This document shows positions 10,551 to 21,288 of a stretch of DNA of 64,000 bases, in pieces. This DNA is from Echria macrotheca (Eukaryota; Ascomycota; Sordariomycetes; Sordariales; Schizotheciaceae). The position numbers and the translations under genes were made by a program. The stretch spans positions 124,001 to 188,000 of the forward strand of contig MU839847.1 in NCBI GenBank assembly GCA_030411725.1, read 5' to 3'. The notes beneath the pieces are model-generated. The model was not told the DNA's origin. It searched no databases and saw only the letters and a program-made list of their open reading frames with translations. Each line of letters begins with the position of its first letter. Within the stretch, counting starts at the first letter, position 1.

Positions 10551-12050
10551 ATGTCCACCTCACCAGAACAACGCCTCCTCGCCGCCGGCCTCCCCCCCTC
10601 CACCCTCCTCCTCCCCACCTCCTCGGCCTACACCGCCCGCGAATCCTCCTACTGGTCCGCCACGTCCCGCCTCCAACCGGCCGCCATAATCACCCCCCGC
10701 TCCACGGCCGACGTCTCCCTCGCCATCCGCGCGCTCACCTCCACCGGCCAGAAATTCGCAATCCGCAGCGGCGGCCACATGGCCTGGCCGGGCTCGAACA
10801 ACGTCTCCGACGGCGTGACGCTGGACCTCGGCGAGCTGAATGGCGTGGAGTATGACGCCGCCTCGGAGACGGTGGCTCTCGGCCCCGGCGCGCGGTGGGG
10901 GGAGGTATATCGCGTGTTGCACCCGTACGGGCGGGCGGTGGCGGGCGGGAGGGAGGGGAATGTGGGTGTGGGGGGGTTGGTGGTCGGGGGTGGGAATACG
11001 TATTTCACTGCGCGGCTGGGGTTTGCGTGTGATAATGTTGTTGAGTTTGAGGTTGTGCTGGCGGATGGGGGGGTGGTGAGGGCGAGTAAGGATGGGGAGT
11101 ATGCGGATTTGTTTACTGCGCTGAAAGGGGGCGGCAACAATTTTGGGGTTGTGACGCAGGTTCGGATGACGGCGATTCCGTGCGACAAGGTCTGGGGTGG
11201 GATGGCGATTTATGGTCATGACCAGATGTCGGGGGCGATTGAGGCGACGGTGGATTTTACGGAGAATGTTGCGAAGGACGTGGATAGCAACTTGGTTACT
11301 CTCCTGACGTATACGCCGACGTTTGGCGCGACCGTTGCGGCGGCTATGTTCGTCCAGGTCGCGGGCGTGGAGAAGGCACCGGCCTATGATAAGTGGTTGG
11401 CTATGAAGGAGATGGTTACGACTGCCAAGATGACGACGCTTCATGAGCTGGCCAACGATTACAAGATCCCGGCTGACTATTAGTGAGTCCCTGACCTAAG
11501 TACCAACAAAACTGAGGGGGGTGACTGACATAGACAAAGTGCGACCTGGTTCACGCTGTCTGTCAAGAACGACGCTAGCATCCTTACCAAGGTTTCAGAA
11601 CTTCACGATGGTGTGGTCGCCGACTTGCACGCCTTCATTCCGGAGAGCGACTTCATCACGCAGTGTGTCCTACAGCCGCTGCCGCGCCTGTTTGCCGAGC
11701 GGTCTGTCGCTGCCGGTGGAAACATGTTAGGCATTGAGAACCATGCCCACGACGGCATCTTGTTGCTCATGGTGGCCATGGTCAAGAAGGAAGAGCAGCA
11801 CGCGTTCGCTTATGCCAAGGTGAAGCGATGGACCGAGCAGATACGCGAGTTTGCAGCGACAGTCGAAGACAGTCTGCTGGAGTGGACGTATTTGAACTAT
11901 GCGGACAAGAGCCAGGATCCCCTTTCTAGCTACGGGGAGGAAAACGTCAAGACGATAAAGGAGGTTGCCGCCAAGTACGATCCTAACGGTGTGTTTCAGA
12001 CACTGTGTCCGGGCGGGTTCAAGGTTTCCCATGTTACTACTCGAGGTTGA
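10551..12050 (+). CDS. FAD-linked oxidoreductase (BBE / PCMH-type)
   Basis: Exons 10551-11482 and 11540-12050, about 480 residues; the 57-bp intron removes an in-frame stop. A PCMH FAD-binding domain covers about residues 40-215. RSGGH at 72-76 provides the His for the 8-alpha-histidyl FAD link. The second covalent anchor of BBE enzymes, a Cys in the G-x-x-G-C-V-G-V-G-G loop, is replaced: here the loop reads GREGNVGVGG. So the flavin is probably held by one covalent bond. The C-terminal BBE motif (YGEENV..KYDPNGVFQ) is intact. There is no signal peptide, unlike secreted fungal oligosaccharide oxidases, so a cytosolic oxidase or dehydrogenase of unknown substrate is more likely. No biosynthetic backbone enzyme lies nearby. 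Confidence 0.88.
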
Positions 12051-12174
12051 GACTCATTAGCATCTGCTAATAACGGGCTGTCTAAATTCGGCAATACTAC
12101 TTGTCAAGCGGAATGTGGTCGCCTCCGGTAGCAGGCATATATCCAAAGGTTGTCCCGGGACGAGCTTTACTAAA

Positions 12175-12180
12175 TTAGCC
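12175..12180 (-). promoter_or_regulatory. Candidate XlnR/Xyr1-type site (GGCTAA) before CE15 gene
   Basis: The plus strand reads TTAGCC, that is GGCTAA on the minus strand, 135 bp before the glucuronoyl esterase start, next to a TATA-like CATATAAAC. GGCTAA/GGCTAR is the known core bound by XlnR/Xyr1 regulators of cellulase and xylanase genes. A 6-bp match alone is weak. Confidence 0.3.
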
Positions 12181-12314
12181 ATATAAACATTTCCAAAGAC
12201 AAATTATCCACCAATGGCCGACAGCGGTTCCAACTTCATGTGCCTTATTTACAATGCCGGCCGAGCTACCGAGGGCTACCGAGACTCCTCTCCAAGTCGC
12301 ATCCCTCCGACCTC

Positions 12315-13514
12315 ATGGCCCGTATCACATACCTTATTGTGGCCCTGGTCGCCACCCGGCCCGCTTCGGCGGCAGCAGCACGCCGCGACACGACCTGCGA
12401 CGCGGCACCAGCAACCTACACCAGCATCAGCGACCCCGGCCTGCCGGATCCATGGAAATTCGCAAGCGGCAAGTCGGTCGCCTCGGCCGATGACTTCGCC
12501 TGCCGCCAGGCTGAGATGTCCCGGATCATGCAGCAGTTCGAGCTCGGCGACCTGCCGCCGGCGCCGGACTTGGTCACGGCCACGATGTCGGGGACCAGCA
12601 TGAGTTTGTCGATCAAGGTCGGGTCGAATACCAAGACGGTGAGCGTCAGCATCACGAAGCCGAGCACAGCGGGGGCGTCTGGTGGGCCGGCTATCATTGC
12701 TGTTGGGGGAGCGTCGATTCCTATTCCTTCGGGTATGGGCCGGATTGCGTTCGGGAACGATGCTTGTGCGGCACAGCAGAATCCGAGCAGTCATGGCACC
12801 GGCTGGTTCTTTGATCTGCATGGGAAGACGCACAGTGCCGGCGCGACGCTGGCGTGGGCGTGGTGTGTGGGACGGATTATTGACGGGCTGGAGCAGCTGG
12901 GTCCGGCGAAGACGGGGATCGACACCAAGAAGCTGGGCGTGACGGGGTGCAGTCGCAACGGCAAGGGGGCGTTTATGGTTGGTGCCTTTGAGAAGCGCAT
13001 CGCCTTGACGATTCCCCAGGAGTCTGGGTCCGGAGGGGCGGCGTCGTGGCGTATCTCGGACTCTGAGTTTGCCAAGGGGAAGAGCATCCAGACGGCCCAT
13101 CAGATTGTGAGAGAGAATGCGTGGTTCTCGCCCAGGTTCACCGAGTTTGTCAACAAGACGAATACTCTTCCCGAGGACCACCATTTCCTCCCGGCGTTGG
13201 TGGCTCCACGGGGTTTGTTTGTCATCGAGAACGATATCGACTGGCTGGGGCCAGTGAGCACCACGGTTGCCATGAAGGCTGGTCGGATGATATATGACGC
13301 GTTGGGTGTCAAGGGGAACATGGGGTTTTCCTTGGTTGGTGGGCATTCGCACTGCTCGTTTCCGTCGGCCACGAGTGCCGACTTGACGTCGTTTATCAAC
13401 CGATTTCTGGTGGGGACTGGGCAGACGAACGATGTCGAGGTCAGCAAGGCGAATATCACGATGGATGACTGGATCAAGGGATGGTCAGCGGCGCCTAAGA
13501 TTAGCCTTGCGTAG
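12315..13514 (+). CDS. Glucuronoyl esterase, carbohydrate esterase family CE15
   Basis: Single exon, 399 residues. I start at ATG 12315 because it opens a clear signal peptide (MARITYLIVALVATRPASAAAA). The catalytic serine lies in GCSRNGKGA (Ser213), the acid in PQESGSGG (Glu236) and the histidine in GGHSHCSFP (His346). The spacings 23 and 133 equal those of Trichoderma reesei Cip2 (Ser278, Glu301, His411), which strongly supports a working CE15 triad. The enzyme cleaves ester bonds between 4-O-methyl-glucuronic acid of xylan and lignin alcohols, outside the cell. There is no CBM1 module, unlike Cip2. A GGCTAA element 135 bp upstream may place it under XlnR/Xyr1 control. Confidence 0.95.
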   Translation: MARITYLIVALVATRPASAAAARRDTTCDAAPATYTSISDPGLPDPWKFASGKSVASADDFACRQAEMSRIMQQFELGDLPPAPDLVTATMSGTSMSLSIKVGSNTKTVSVSITKPSTAGASGGPAIIAVGGASIPIPSGMGRIAFGNDACAAQQNPSSHGTGWFFDLHGKTHSAGATLAWAWCVGRIIDGLEQLGPAKTGIDTKKLGVTGCSRNGKGAFMVGAFEKRIALTIPQESGSGGAASWRISDSEFAKGKSIQTAHQIVRENAWFSPRFTEFVNKTNTLPEDHHFLPALVAPRGLFVIENDIDWLGPVSTTVAMKAGRMIYDALGVKGNMGFSLVGGHSHCSFPSATSADLTSFINRFLVGTGQTNDVEVSKANITMDDWIKGWSAAPKISLA

Positions 13515-15321
13515 GACAGGTACGGCCCATATCGATAAATCCAGAATATGAGTTGAATACTGGACTTTACTGTCAGTCGTTTGGCATGTGATGAGACTGA
13601 TGCGCGGTGCTTCCCTCTGTATTGTACTCTGGAGAAGATGTCATCAACGCGGTACACTGTCAATTCCTGCAGGAGAGTGTTGTCAATGTTTGGGGGCTAA
13701 CAATATCTCGAGAGACTTATACTGAGCGTAAACTTTCGAATCACCCAGCCATACCCCGCGTCACATGTCAGGGTCCGCTACCTGGCACTCAAAAAAAAGT
13801 TTGTTTAGAGGTATACGGATACAGTTGTCGGTTTTTTTTTGGTTTTTTTTTAGACTTGACACGCGGGCATAGCAATTATTGATGTATCCGGGCTTAGATC
13901 AACTAAGTCCAAGGTTCTCACTATAAAAATCCGACAGCCTTCACCACAGACATGCCGGTTTTTTCGTCTAAGGGCGTTCAAGCTTCGGCTGCCTTTGGCA
14001 AGGAAACCTCTCGGCACGCGAAAAAGTCTGCCAATCGCTCCGATCACCAAGAGCATTTTCTCGAGGCAGGAAACGATGGCCGTGCATTTTATCCACCCGA
14101 TATAGGCAGTGCTCCTGATGCTCTGCATCTGTTAGGCTCTAAGGCAACTAAGCTCATCGGCGCGGGAGTTCGGGATCAATCCTGCACTAAATCTGTCCTT
14201 CGATTCCGCCAGAAAAAAAAGTGATCACATTTATTGCTTTAACGTCCAGAACAAAAATTCGGAGAACGCTCTTTTATACGCCAGGTCCGTTTGATTCCAT
14301 CTAAGGGTTTCTATTGGCGCAATCAGCAACCTCTCTGGCCTTTATACAGAAAATAAAGAAGAGGCTTGCACAGCTGTAAAGAGTAGCTTCGCAAATGGAC
14401 TAAAGGCATATTTATCTGTTCAGAATGCCTTCGTATTCGAACTATAGGCATCCGTATTCATACTACATACATTTGCATCTGTAATAAAGGCCCTTGCATA
14501 TATAAAAGAAAGGCCGTTATATCTGTGCTGGAGGCTGTCAGAGTTGCGGTGACCAGGTGCATAGATGTCTACTTATGTCTATCTTGTGTATTAAGGGTTG
14601 CGGGTTGCCCATGCCCATGGAGGAGGTAAAAAGTTGCTTGGGGTGAAAAATCTGGAGTAGGAGTAGGAGCACTTGTGGTAGTAGAAGGGTTAGGTATCAC
14701 TAGGCAGCAAGGAGTTCTATTCAATGACTGGGTAACAGCTAGGTAACAGGTGGAATGGGGAGGTGTGGCAAGATACCCCCGAGTATGTGCACCAAGAAGA
14801 TGCTCATCTCGACGTCTACGGCCGCCTGACGGATGGTGCCTGCCCCTGAAACGGCCGCCAATGACCCGGTCCAGATTTATCCCGCCACCCCGGATCCCAA
14901 TCTGTCCGTAACCGATGTCACCGGCACACAGCCATATAACCAGATAAGCGAGCCCAATAAACCCGGCCGCCACACCTCAAACTTTGACGTCTCCGGTTGC
15001 CGATACCAAGTGCCGCCTCCAACTGAGTCTTGTCGATGAAGCCCGGACAGGTGGGATCTGGGCATCTTGTACAGGGAACCGCCGAGCTTATTCGGCCGCT
15101 TAGTGTCCACTACGGACCGAGATGCCCCATCTCAGATTAATAGCGGGGGATTCATTTTAAGAGTGAAAACGTTACCAAAATGGGACGCCATCGTAACTAC
15201 CTACATCCCGGGTCGGTTGCACGGGGGGATGGGGAAGTCGAGGATATAAGTACGCCGCTAAAGGGGGCCCAGGTACCGGCGATAACTCTCTGGACGAAGT
15301 TAGTATTGAGTACAAGTCGAG
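13515..15321. other. Intergenic, partly AT-rich
   Basis: No gene supported. T-tracts occur at about 13831-13850. An AT-rich stretch at 14220-14560 contains several AGGC/GGCCT words (for example AAAGGCCCTTGC and AAAGGCCGTT) like the RIP-type islands further right. 14560-15300 has ordinary composition and no recognisable domain. Confidence 0.45.
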
Positions 15322-16417
15322 ATGGCGCCATTGTCAACCTTCCTAAAAGCCTTCGCGGCGACGAGGTGAGTCTAGGTATCTTACAATCCTGCAGGCATGC
15401 ATCTAACATTTCCAGCGTCCTCGGCCTCGTCGCCCGCCAGACCGGCACCTTCGTCCCCAAGCCGGGCTATTTCCCCGAGAAGGGCGACGACACGATCGCC
15501 GGCGGCATCTTCTGCATCAGTCTGTCGGACCTCGCCACGTACCTCTCCAAGACGGGCAACAACCCAGCCTCGACCGGAAGCGAAAGCCCGCGTGGACAAG
15601 GCGCCGCGACGTCAGGCTCGGGGCCGTACCCGGCCCAGGCCTTCACCGACCCGTCCCTGACCAAGCACACCATCTTCGCGCCGAAGACGCCCCCGCCGGC
15701 GAATGTGAGCCTGCCGTTTATCGCGTGGGGCAACGGCGGATGCGGGACGGATCCGATGTCGTTCAAGAATTTCCTCATCGAGATTGCCAGCCACGGCTAC
15801 GTCATTGCTGCTGACGGCGTCGCGGGCGGCAACATTGGCTCGTCGCAGACCATGGTGTCGACGATGCGCGCCTCGCTCGACTGGGCAATGGCGGGCGGCG
15901 CGGCCAAGTACGGAAACGTGAATGTCACGGCCATGACCACCATGGGCCAGAGCTGCGGCGGACTCGAGTCCATGTCAACAGCGTACCACGACGACCGCGT
16001 CAAGCGCATCATTTTGCTCAACATTGCCATCTTCCAGGACGACCGGCGCTACCTGCTGCAGGAGATCAAGGTGCCCGTGGCGTATTTCGTCGGTGCACTG
16101 AAGCTCGACATGGGGGCTCCTAACGTTAGTTCTTCGACATATCTGTCATTAGCGGGGGACATGCTAACACCTCACAGGCCGAGAAGGATTATAAGCTGCT
16201 CAACGCCGGTCTCCCTGCGTACAAGGCGAGCCTCGACACCGGCCACGGCGGCACGTATGCGGCCACCAATGGCGGCAAGTTCGGAAAGGCGGTCGTGAAC
16301 TACCTCGAGTGGCAGTGGCGGGGCGATCCCAAGTCCAAGGCGATGCTGCTCGATCCGAACTCGGCCGACAGCTTGGTCAAGGATAAATGGACAGTTGAGT
16401 ATAAGAACTGGACTTGA
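15322..16417 (+). CDS. Secreted alpha/beta hydrolase
   Basis: Exons 15322-15365, 15416-16124 and 16178-16417, about 330 residues; introns of 50 and 53 bp. The short first exon (15 codons) supplies a signal peptide (MAPLSTFLKAFAAT..VLGLVA). The core shows an oxyanion loop (FIAWGNGGCG near residue 115), the nucleophile elbow GQSCGG (Ser194) and a C-terminal TGHGGTY with the likely catalytic His274. This resembles secreted fungal hydrolases distantly related to dienelactone hydrolases, chlorophyllases and PET-hydrolase-like proteins. The substrate cannot be assigned. The family is common in plant-associated fungi; the neighbouring CE15 gene fits an extracellular ester-cleaving role, but that is inference. 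Confidence 0.85.
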
Positions 16418-17690
16418 GTGCAGCAAGCAAGAACTTGTAACTGCTAGGTTGCAATACACATTGTACATAGGTACTCAAGATAAAGACAAGAGGACAATAC
16501 CTTGGGACTCTCCGAAGTTATGCCGGAGCATTTTGCACGGTTTCCTCCACCCACGCAGCAAAACCCACCTAGTTTACATCCAGTTTGAAAGCGGCATTTA
16601 CATCCAGTCTGAAAGCGGCACTGGGTGCACCAGTGGCGAAAGGGGGGCTGCACCCCTATCAGATGCCACGCGCATCTAAAAATGCACCACCAATCCGTAT
16701 AAGGTCTCAAACGCTCCGTATAGTGTCGGAAACTGCTGCAGCTAACTGGGTGGTTTGAAGCGTATTAGAAGTGCGTTGCTTACGTGTCTGCAGAGAGTTT
16801 GCAGCGATCCACTGAGGCCCCTGACGCAACTAAAGTCCCCGAAGCCCCTGAAAATAATCCCCCAGGCCCTAAAAACACCACCACTCTAATTTGGGTCTTT
16901 TTCCTTCCGATGCTCCCGTCCATCCGGTGCGCTGGCGGCCCTGTATCCGGGGTCGGGGAGCGGTATACCCGGCGGAAGGAGCTGGTAGATACGGCGACGG
17001 CACGCCCGGCGATGGCGGCGATGGCGGTCGTGATAGCGAGGTCCAGGAAGGCGAGCTCCAGTAGCGGCGGCCAGTTGGGAACCCCAGAGACCCTTATCAG
17101 CGGCCTTCCAGTGCCGAAAGCCCTGCTGACCGGCGCTATAGCGCCTTGGTGCGCTGTAAGAGACGGGGTTCCGGCCGTTTCCGGGCGCTCTCCGGCCGAT
17201 CGGCCGGTCAATCAGCGGCTGCTGTGGATATCCTGAGATATCTTCGGCGGGGTAGGCCAGGCCTATGTGGATGTATTAATCCCCAGTGTTTTTGTGCAAA
17301 GTTGGCGTTATAGGTGCCTGATTGATCAACGGCTCAGCCGAGTTCGCTCGGTGGCGGCACCGCGAATACCCCCCTCCCTTATTCGTCGGAACGCCAGGAA
17401 TTGCGCGAGGCAATATCGTCAAAGGGGCTGTGAACGTAGAGCGGAGGGTCCGACACGGTCCGTCGACACCAGCGCAGTCGACTCCGGCCCCTCGTCCAAG
17501 GTTCTGGTCTCGACCTTGGGGTGGTTTCATAGTCGTGGGTATTATCTCCTGGGTTTGCTGTTCTCCAGGGGCGATTCTGGCTCGTGCTTGGGCCGCTCCA
17601 CGACCTGCTTCTTCGCTTATAATTAGGGCAGTGGTACCTGGCGCAACCGGAGCGCTCGTCGTCAGCTGCATCCACAGTCTCGGCGGTGGT
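16418..17690. other. Gene-poor region with a GC-rich block
   Basis: No gene is supported. 16573-16620 is a small tandem repeat. 16900-17230 is markedly GC-rich and open in several frames, without recognisable domains. The minus frame at 17276-17740 continues from the DUF6604 relic and may be its decayed C-terminal part, but I could not align it to the family. Confidence 0.4.
16573..16620. repeat. Tandem repeat, 24 bp x 2
   Basis: Two adjacent 24-base copies (TTTACATCCAGTTTGAAAGC.. and TTTACATCCAGTCTGAAAGC..) that differ at one base. Too short to classify; it may be the edge of a degraded mobile element. Confidence 0.8.
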
Positions 17691-18140
17691 CTAGTCTTTG
17701 TCGCTAAGGATACACCAAACGTCGATGAGTACTTTGACAAAGTACTCGTGGTTCTTGGCTTTCTTGTCGTCGCGATGTATCTTCCCGTCCTCCAAGAGCT
17801 TCTCGGTGACTTCCTGACGCGCCCTGATGGCGCTGCGAAGGTGTCCCAGGATATGAGTTTTCAAACCCCATATCTTCGTTCCAGCTTTGCTGACTTGATT
17901 CTTCACATATTGTGCCATGGGCACAAAGTCGGCGATCGGTATCAGGTGTTTGTCGTGTGCATTTCCAACACTATGTAAATATGCAGTTAGAATAGATTAA
18001 GAGAGCGGTTGGATCGGTACAGCTGGAGTCTTCCTTACCCTCGAAACGGCAAAACATAACCCGACGCGCTGGTTTTGAGCCATTCGATAAAGGCGAGCTC
18101 ATCGTCCTTGTACGCCTTGTAAATTTTGGAGTATTCCATT
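17691..18140 (-). pseudogene. DUF6604 N-terminal domain, frameshifted relic
   Basis: Complement of about 17691-17970 and 18039-18140 with a credible 68-bp intron (GTAAGG..ATAG). Translated pieces fit the N-terminal DUF6604 domain of large fungal proteins: K-A-Y-K-D-D-E-L-A-F-I-E-W-L, then a conserved block from IADFVPMAQYV through RSAIRARQEV to YFVKVLIDVWCIL. The ATG at 18140 opens MEYSKI and then meets a stop; one extra base near 18119-18121 shifts the frame into KAYKDDE. A stop at 17691 ends the domain. DUF6604 function is unknown; such proteins are often several hundred residues longer. I read this as a dead, truncated copy. Confidence 0.6.
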
Positions 18141-18534
18141 CTGTCCAGAATCACCAAGGTGTGGGCGCGGTCGTAAGGAATGAGGAGAAACAAGCGGACG
18201 GCAGCAAGCGCTCGTGATTAAGGGGGAATTCCACGTGCTCTCAAGAATGGTTCCGGGGAGGGACGTATCCATAAAGCTTTTGGGTGAACACTGGTGGGCG
18301 GCGCTCACATGTCTTGGTTTCTGAAATGCAGTGGACTTCAACACCAGGCTCTGCATGAGCTGATTCCCACTTCTACAGTGCATAGTCGTTGACTGAAGCC
18401 ATAGATAGGTGGTCGGGCAAGTGGCGGGCAGCTCGTCCGGGGGATGTGGCCGTGCATGACAGTTCCAAAAGACTAAAGGGTAAAAGCAGGCAGGCATCGA
18501 AGGTGGCAAGCGATATTCTCTACTAGGGAGGCCC

Positions 18535-18782
18535 GGTCGCTTCGTTCGGCGCGTCAGCGCAGCCCTACGCTAACGTTTCCGGGTGCTTCCTGGCCTGACT
18601 TGAGATATATTTCCGTGTCAACCAAGAATACGTAGCGTCCACTTGCTTCATTGATGGACCTTTTTATTTTGGAACGCCCATGTGGAAGGTGAAGCGGAGA
18701 GAGCACAAAAGCGGTGGCGCCGCCGCTTCGTTCGGCAGTCGCGCGGCCTTCCGCAAGCTCCGGGGCGCTTCCTGGCCTCACT
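18535..18782. repeat. Two imperfect copies of a ~65-bp segment
   Basis: 18535-18601 and 18721-18782 share CGCTTCGTTCGGC at the left and GCTTCCTGGCCT-ACTT at the right, with a diverged centre containing TCCGGG(T/G)/TCCGGGG. The copies lie about 185 bp apart in the same direction. They may be remnants of one mobile element; no terminal repeats or coding capacity were recognised. Confidence 0.5.
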
Positions 18783-21288
18783 TCGCTCCTGGCAATTTTC
18801 CCTGTCTGTTCAGACAATTTTGCGCGTCCGAGCATGTTGGATGCACTTTTTTAAGTCCGTAGTTTAATTGTAGAGGAAGGGAAAGGAACGAAGCGACAAA
18901 ATCCTGACTAGAAGACCAATCTATAACCAAATGAAAAAGTAGACTACTTTCCCGAAACGGCTTGATCTGGTTTTCGTATTAGCAACAATCCTCATGATTT
19001 ATGACGTAAATCTGCTTACTAATGCCTCACAAAGTAAGGTCTAGTCCTTTCCTAGAACCGCACTAGGCCTTGTGTGGATGTGGCGTGGTGTGGCCTTGCC
19101 TGCCCTGAGGGCGTGCGGTCCAAGAGTAAGGTAGGGTTGAGTTTAGTGTAGTAATACGGTACCTATAGGCGCGAGGGGAAACAGGAGGAAGGAGAGACGG
19201 GCGTAGCAACGAATAAACCGGTTTAAGTATTGTACCTGGTGATGTGGATGTATCCAGCAACACCTGGATGTTCGAGTTCCCTTGTGAGCCGCACATGCAA
19301 TGAGCCTTGATGGTCTGCAGTGTCCGGGCGTTTCTAAATATTGTCTGATTAGGTACCTTGGTCCCAGTCCGGTGCTTGAACCCACGGCAAGTCGCGGAGG
19401 ATATCAGGGAGCTCGTGCCGCCCACGAAAACATCCCTCTTCTTCCCGAGCTCGGCGTGCACCACGGGTCCACCTCTCTTCGTGTTTGTTTACGAAGTTGA
19501 GAGAAGCAACGATGGTCACAACTGAGAAACACTGGAAACATTCCAGTGACGGAAAGACACGGCTCGAGTTGATGTTTAAGAGATAGTACGTGATAGAAAC
19601 CGATGCAGGGAATTAGATTATCTTTGAAAGCAAACAAAATTCCGGCAACAAGATCGGTGAGGAACTAGTTGACCCCCTGTACCGTTGGCTGTAACATCTG
19701 CTCAATCTGCTCAGCCGAAAAGGAAGCTAACCCCCCCGAACTGGCGCAGATGACGCTGGAATCTATGTCCCTAGGTCAGTGGATTCACTTTCAATCGTTT
19801 CCCCCTGTCACGCAGTTGAAAGCTCATTTAGCTGGACCTAAGGCTGTTGCGTCTGTTAACATGTGCCTGCGCGTTTTTCCCGTCCCTACCTTACCTTACG
19901 TCAGTGTGCGTTTAGTGCGACATGAGTTATGTGCTTTTTGGTTGCCGCAGACGCACCTACGCACCGTTAGCCCCACTGAACCATTTTGTTCCGAGCTTTT
20001 CTCTGATTCCTAAGAATTAGCCACGAAATCATCGGCCCACACAGGTACGTTTGACCGATCCGAGCGAGTCGTCAGATTCTAAGCGTCAAGTGCCGGCGAA
20101 GCATCGTTTGAGGACTGGCATAGCATCCAATAATCAATTTCCTCGACGACACGAGTCAACGACATTGTCCCCGAGACTCCCTACTCCCTAAAAGATTGAT
20201 GCGCATGCTTTCTTTCGCCGTTGCTGCAATATCTTCGCGCGGATAGATGTCTGGTACGTGTTTATACAGGTACGCGAGAAAACGGTTCCCATGATAGACA
20301 TCCGCAACTAGGTCTAAAATATAGAGGTGGCTAATCATTTTCTTTCCCTTCAGCGCCTACGGCGGCTACGAACGTCGGGCACTCGAACGGCCGACCGAAC
20401 CGGAATCACAGCGCGAACTCGTTCCCAGACCTGTTCGATGTCCGAAACAAATCTACAAGAAAACCAATAACGATTTGACTGGGTCCAGTATTTTGGCCTA
20501 GTGGTGTTGTTTCTCAGTCCAAGGCTAGAGACATCAGTATTTCCACGGCACAAGGTGACAGTGGAATGATCTCTAAAACAACCGCAACATGCTGTCGAAT
20601 CAACAAGCAGGCCTGGACGTCCGCGGTCAGCGAACACCCCTAGGTGCTGAGCTTCTCACGAGGGAATGCCATCGCGAGGCCAAGCTGATCTCGCCCCTTT
20701 CCCCTCACTTTCCAAGGGTGTTGGTAAAAGAGGCAAAACTCCCCTCCCTCGAAACTGCAAGACCCCACACCCTCCGAACAACAGTGGCCAGCCGGCGACT
20801 CTGTGACTCCGGAGGTACGGCCCCGAAGTGGGAAGAGGACGGGAGTTACTCTTGGAAAACTATAAAGGGAAGGGTGAATAGGACGGCTATGGTAGAGCCC
20901 CCTAAACAACGGATCATCGCGGTCTGCAGAGATCCTAGTATTGTAGGGTGAGCCCGCGTGGCAGCAATTTCTCTCTTTCCTCTCTGAGATACCTACACTA
21001 GTACCCCCTGACAGTGAAGCCGATGTCGACAACGATACCCTGCACAGACACAACCTGCTGACGTATTCCAGGTACCCGGACTCCCACACTCAACAGCGAG
21101 CGGATTACTCGGACATCCGCTCAACAACGGGACGGAAACGCCCACCTGTTACTTCGAATCCTATCGTGGAGACACACCAACGGCCCACAGCCTGCATGTA
21201 CACAAAGCATGTACACAAAGGAAAGGTTGTCATTAAAAAGACTAAACTACACATCAAGTCATAACGTTTCATCACAGGACCGAACCCA
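18783..21288. other. Gene-poor region
   Basis: No gene supported. Minus-strand open frames at 20156-20338 and 20350-20637 lie next to each other and have a fairly protein-like composition, but I recognise no family and see no start or splice structure. The rest shows nothing I can name. Confidence 0.4.

Noticed and set aside
12276..13352. Minus-strand open frame of 358 codons opposite the CE15 gene
   Set aside because: Shadow of the glucuronoyl esterase exon, which has an intact triad and signal peptide on the plus strand.
16784..17236. Overlapping 140-150-codon frames on both strands in a GC-rich block
   Set aside because: High GC alone lengthens open frames; neither product shows a domain or ordered composition. 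A transposon relic is possible but not shown.
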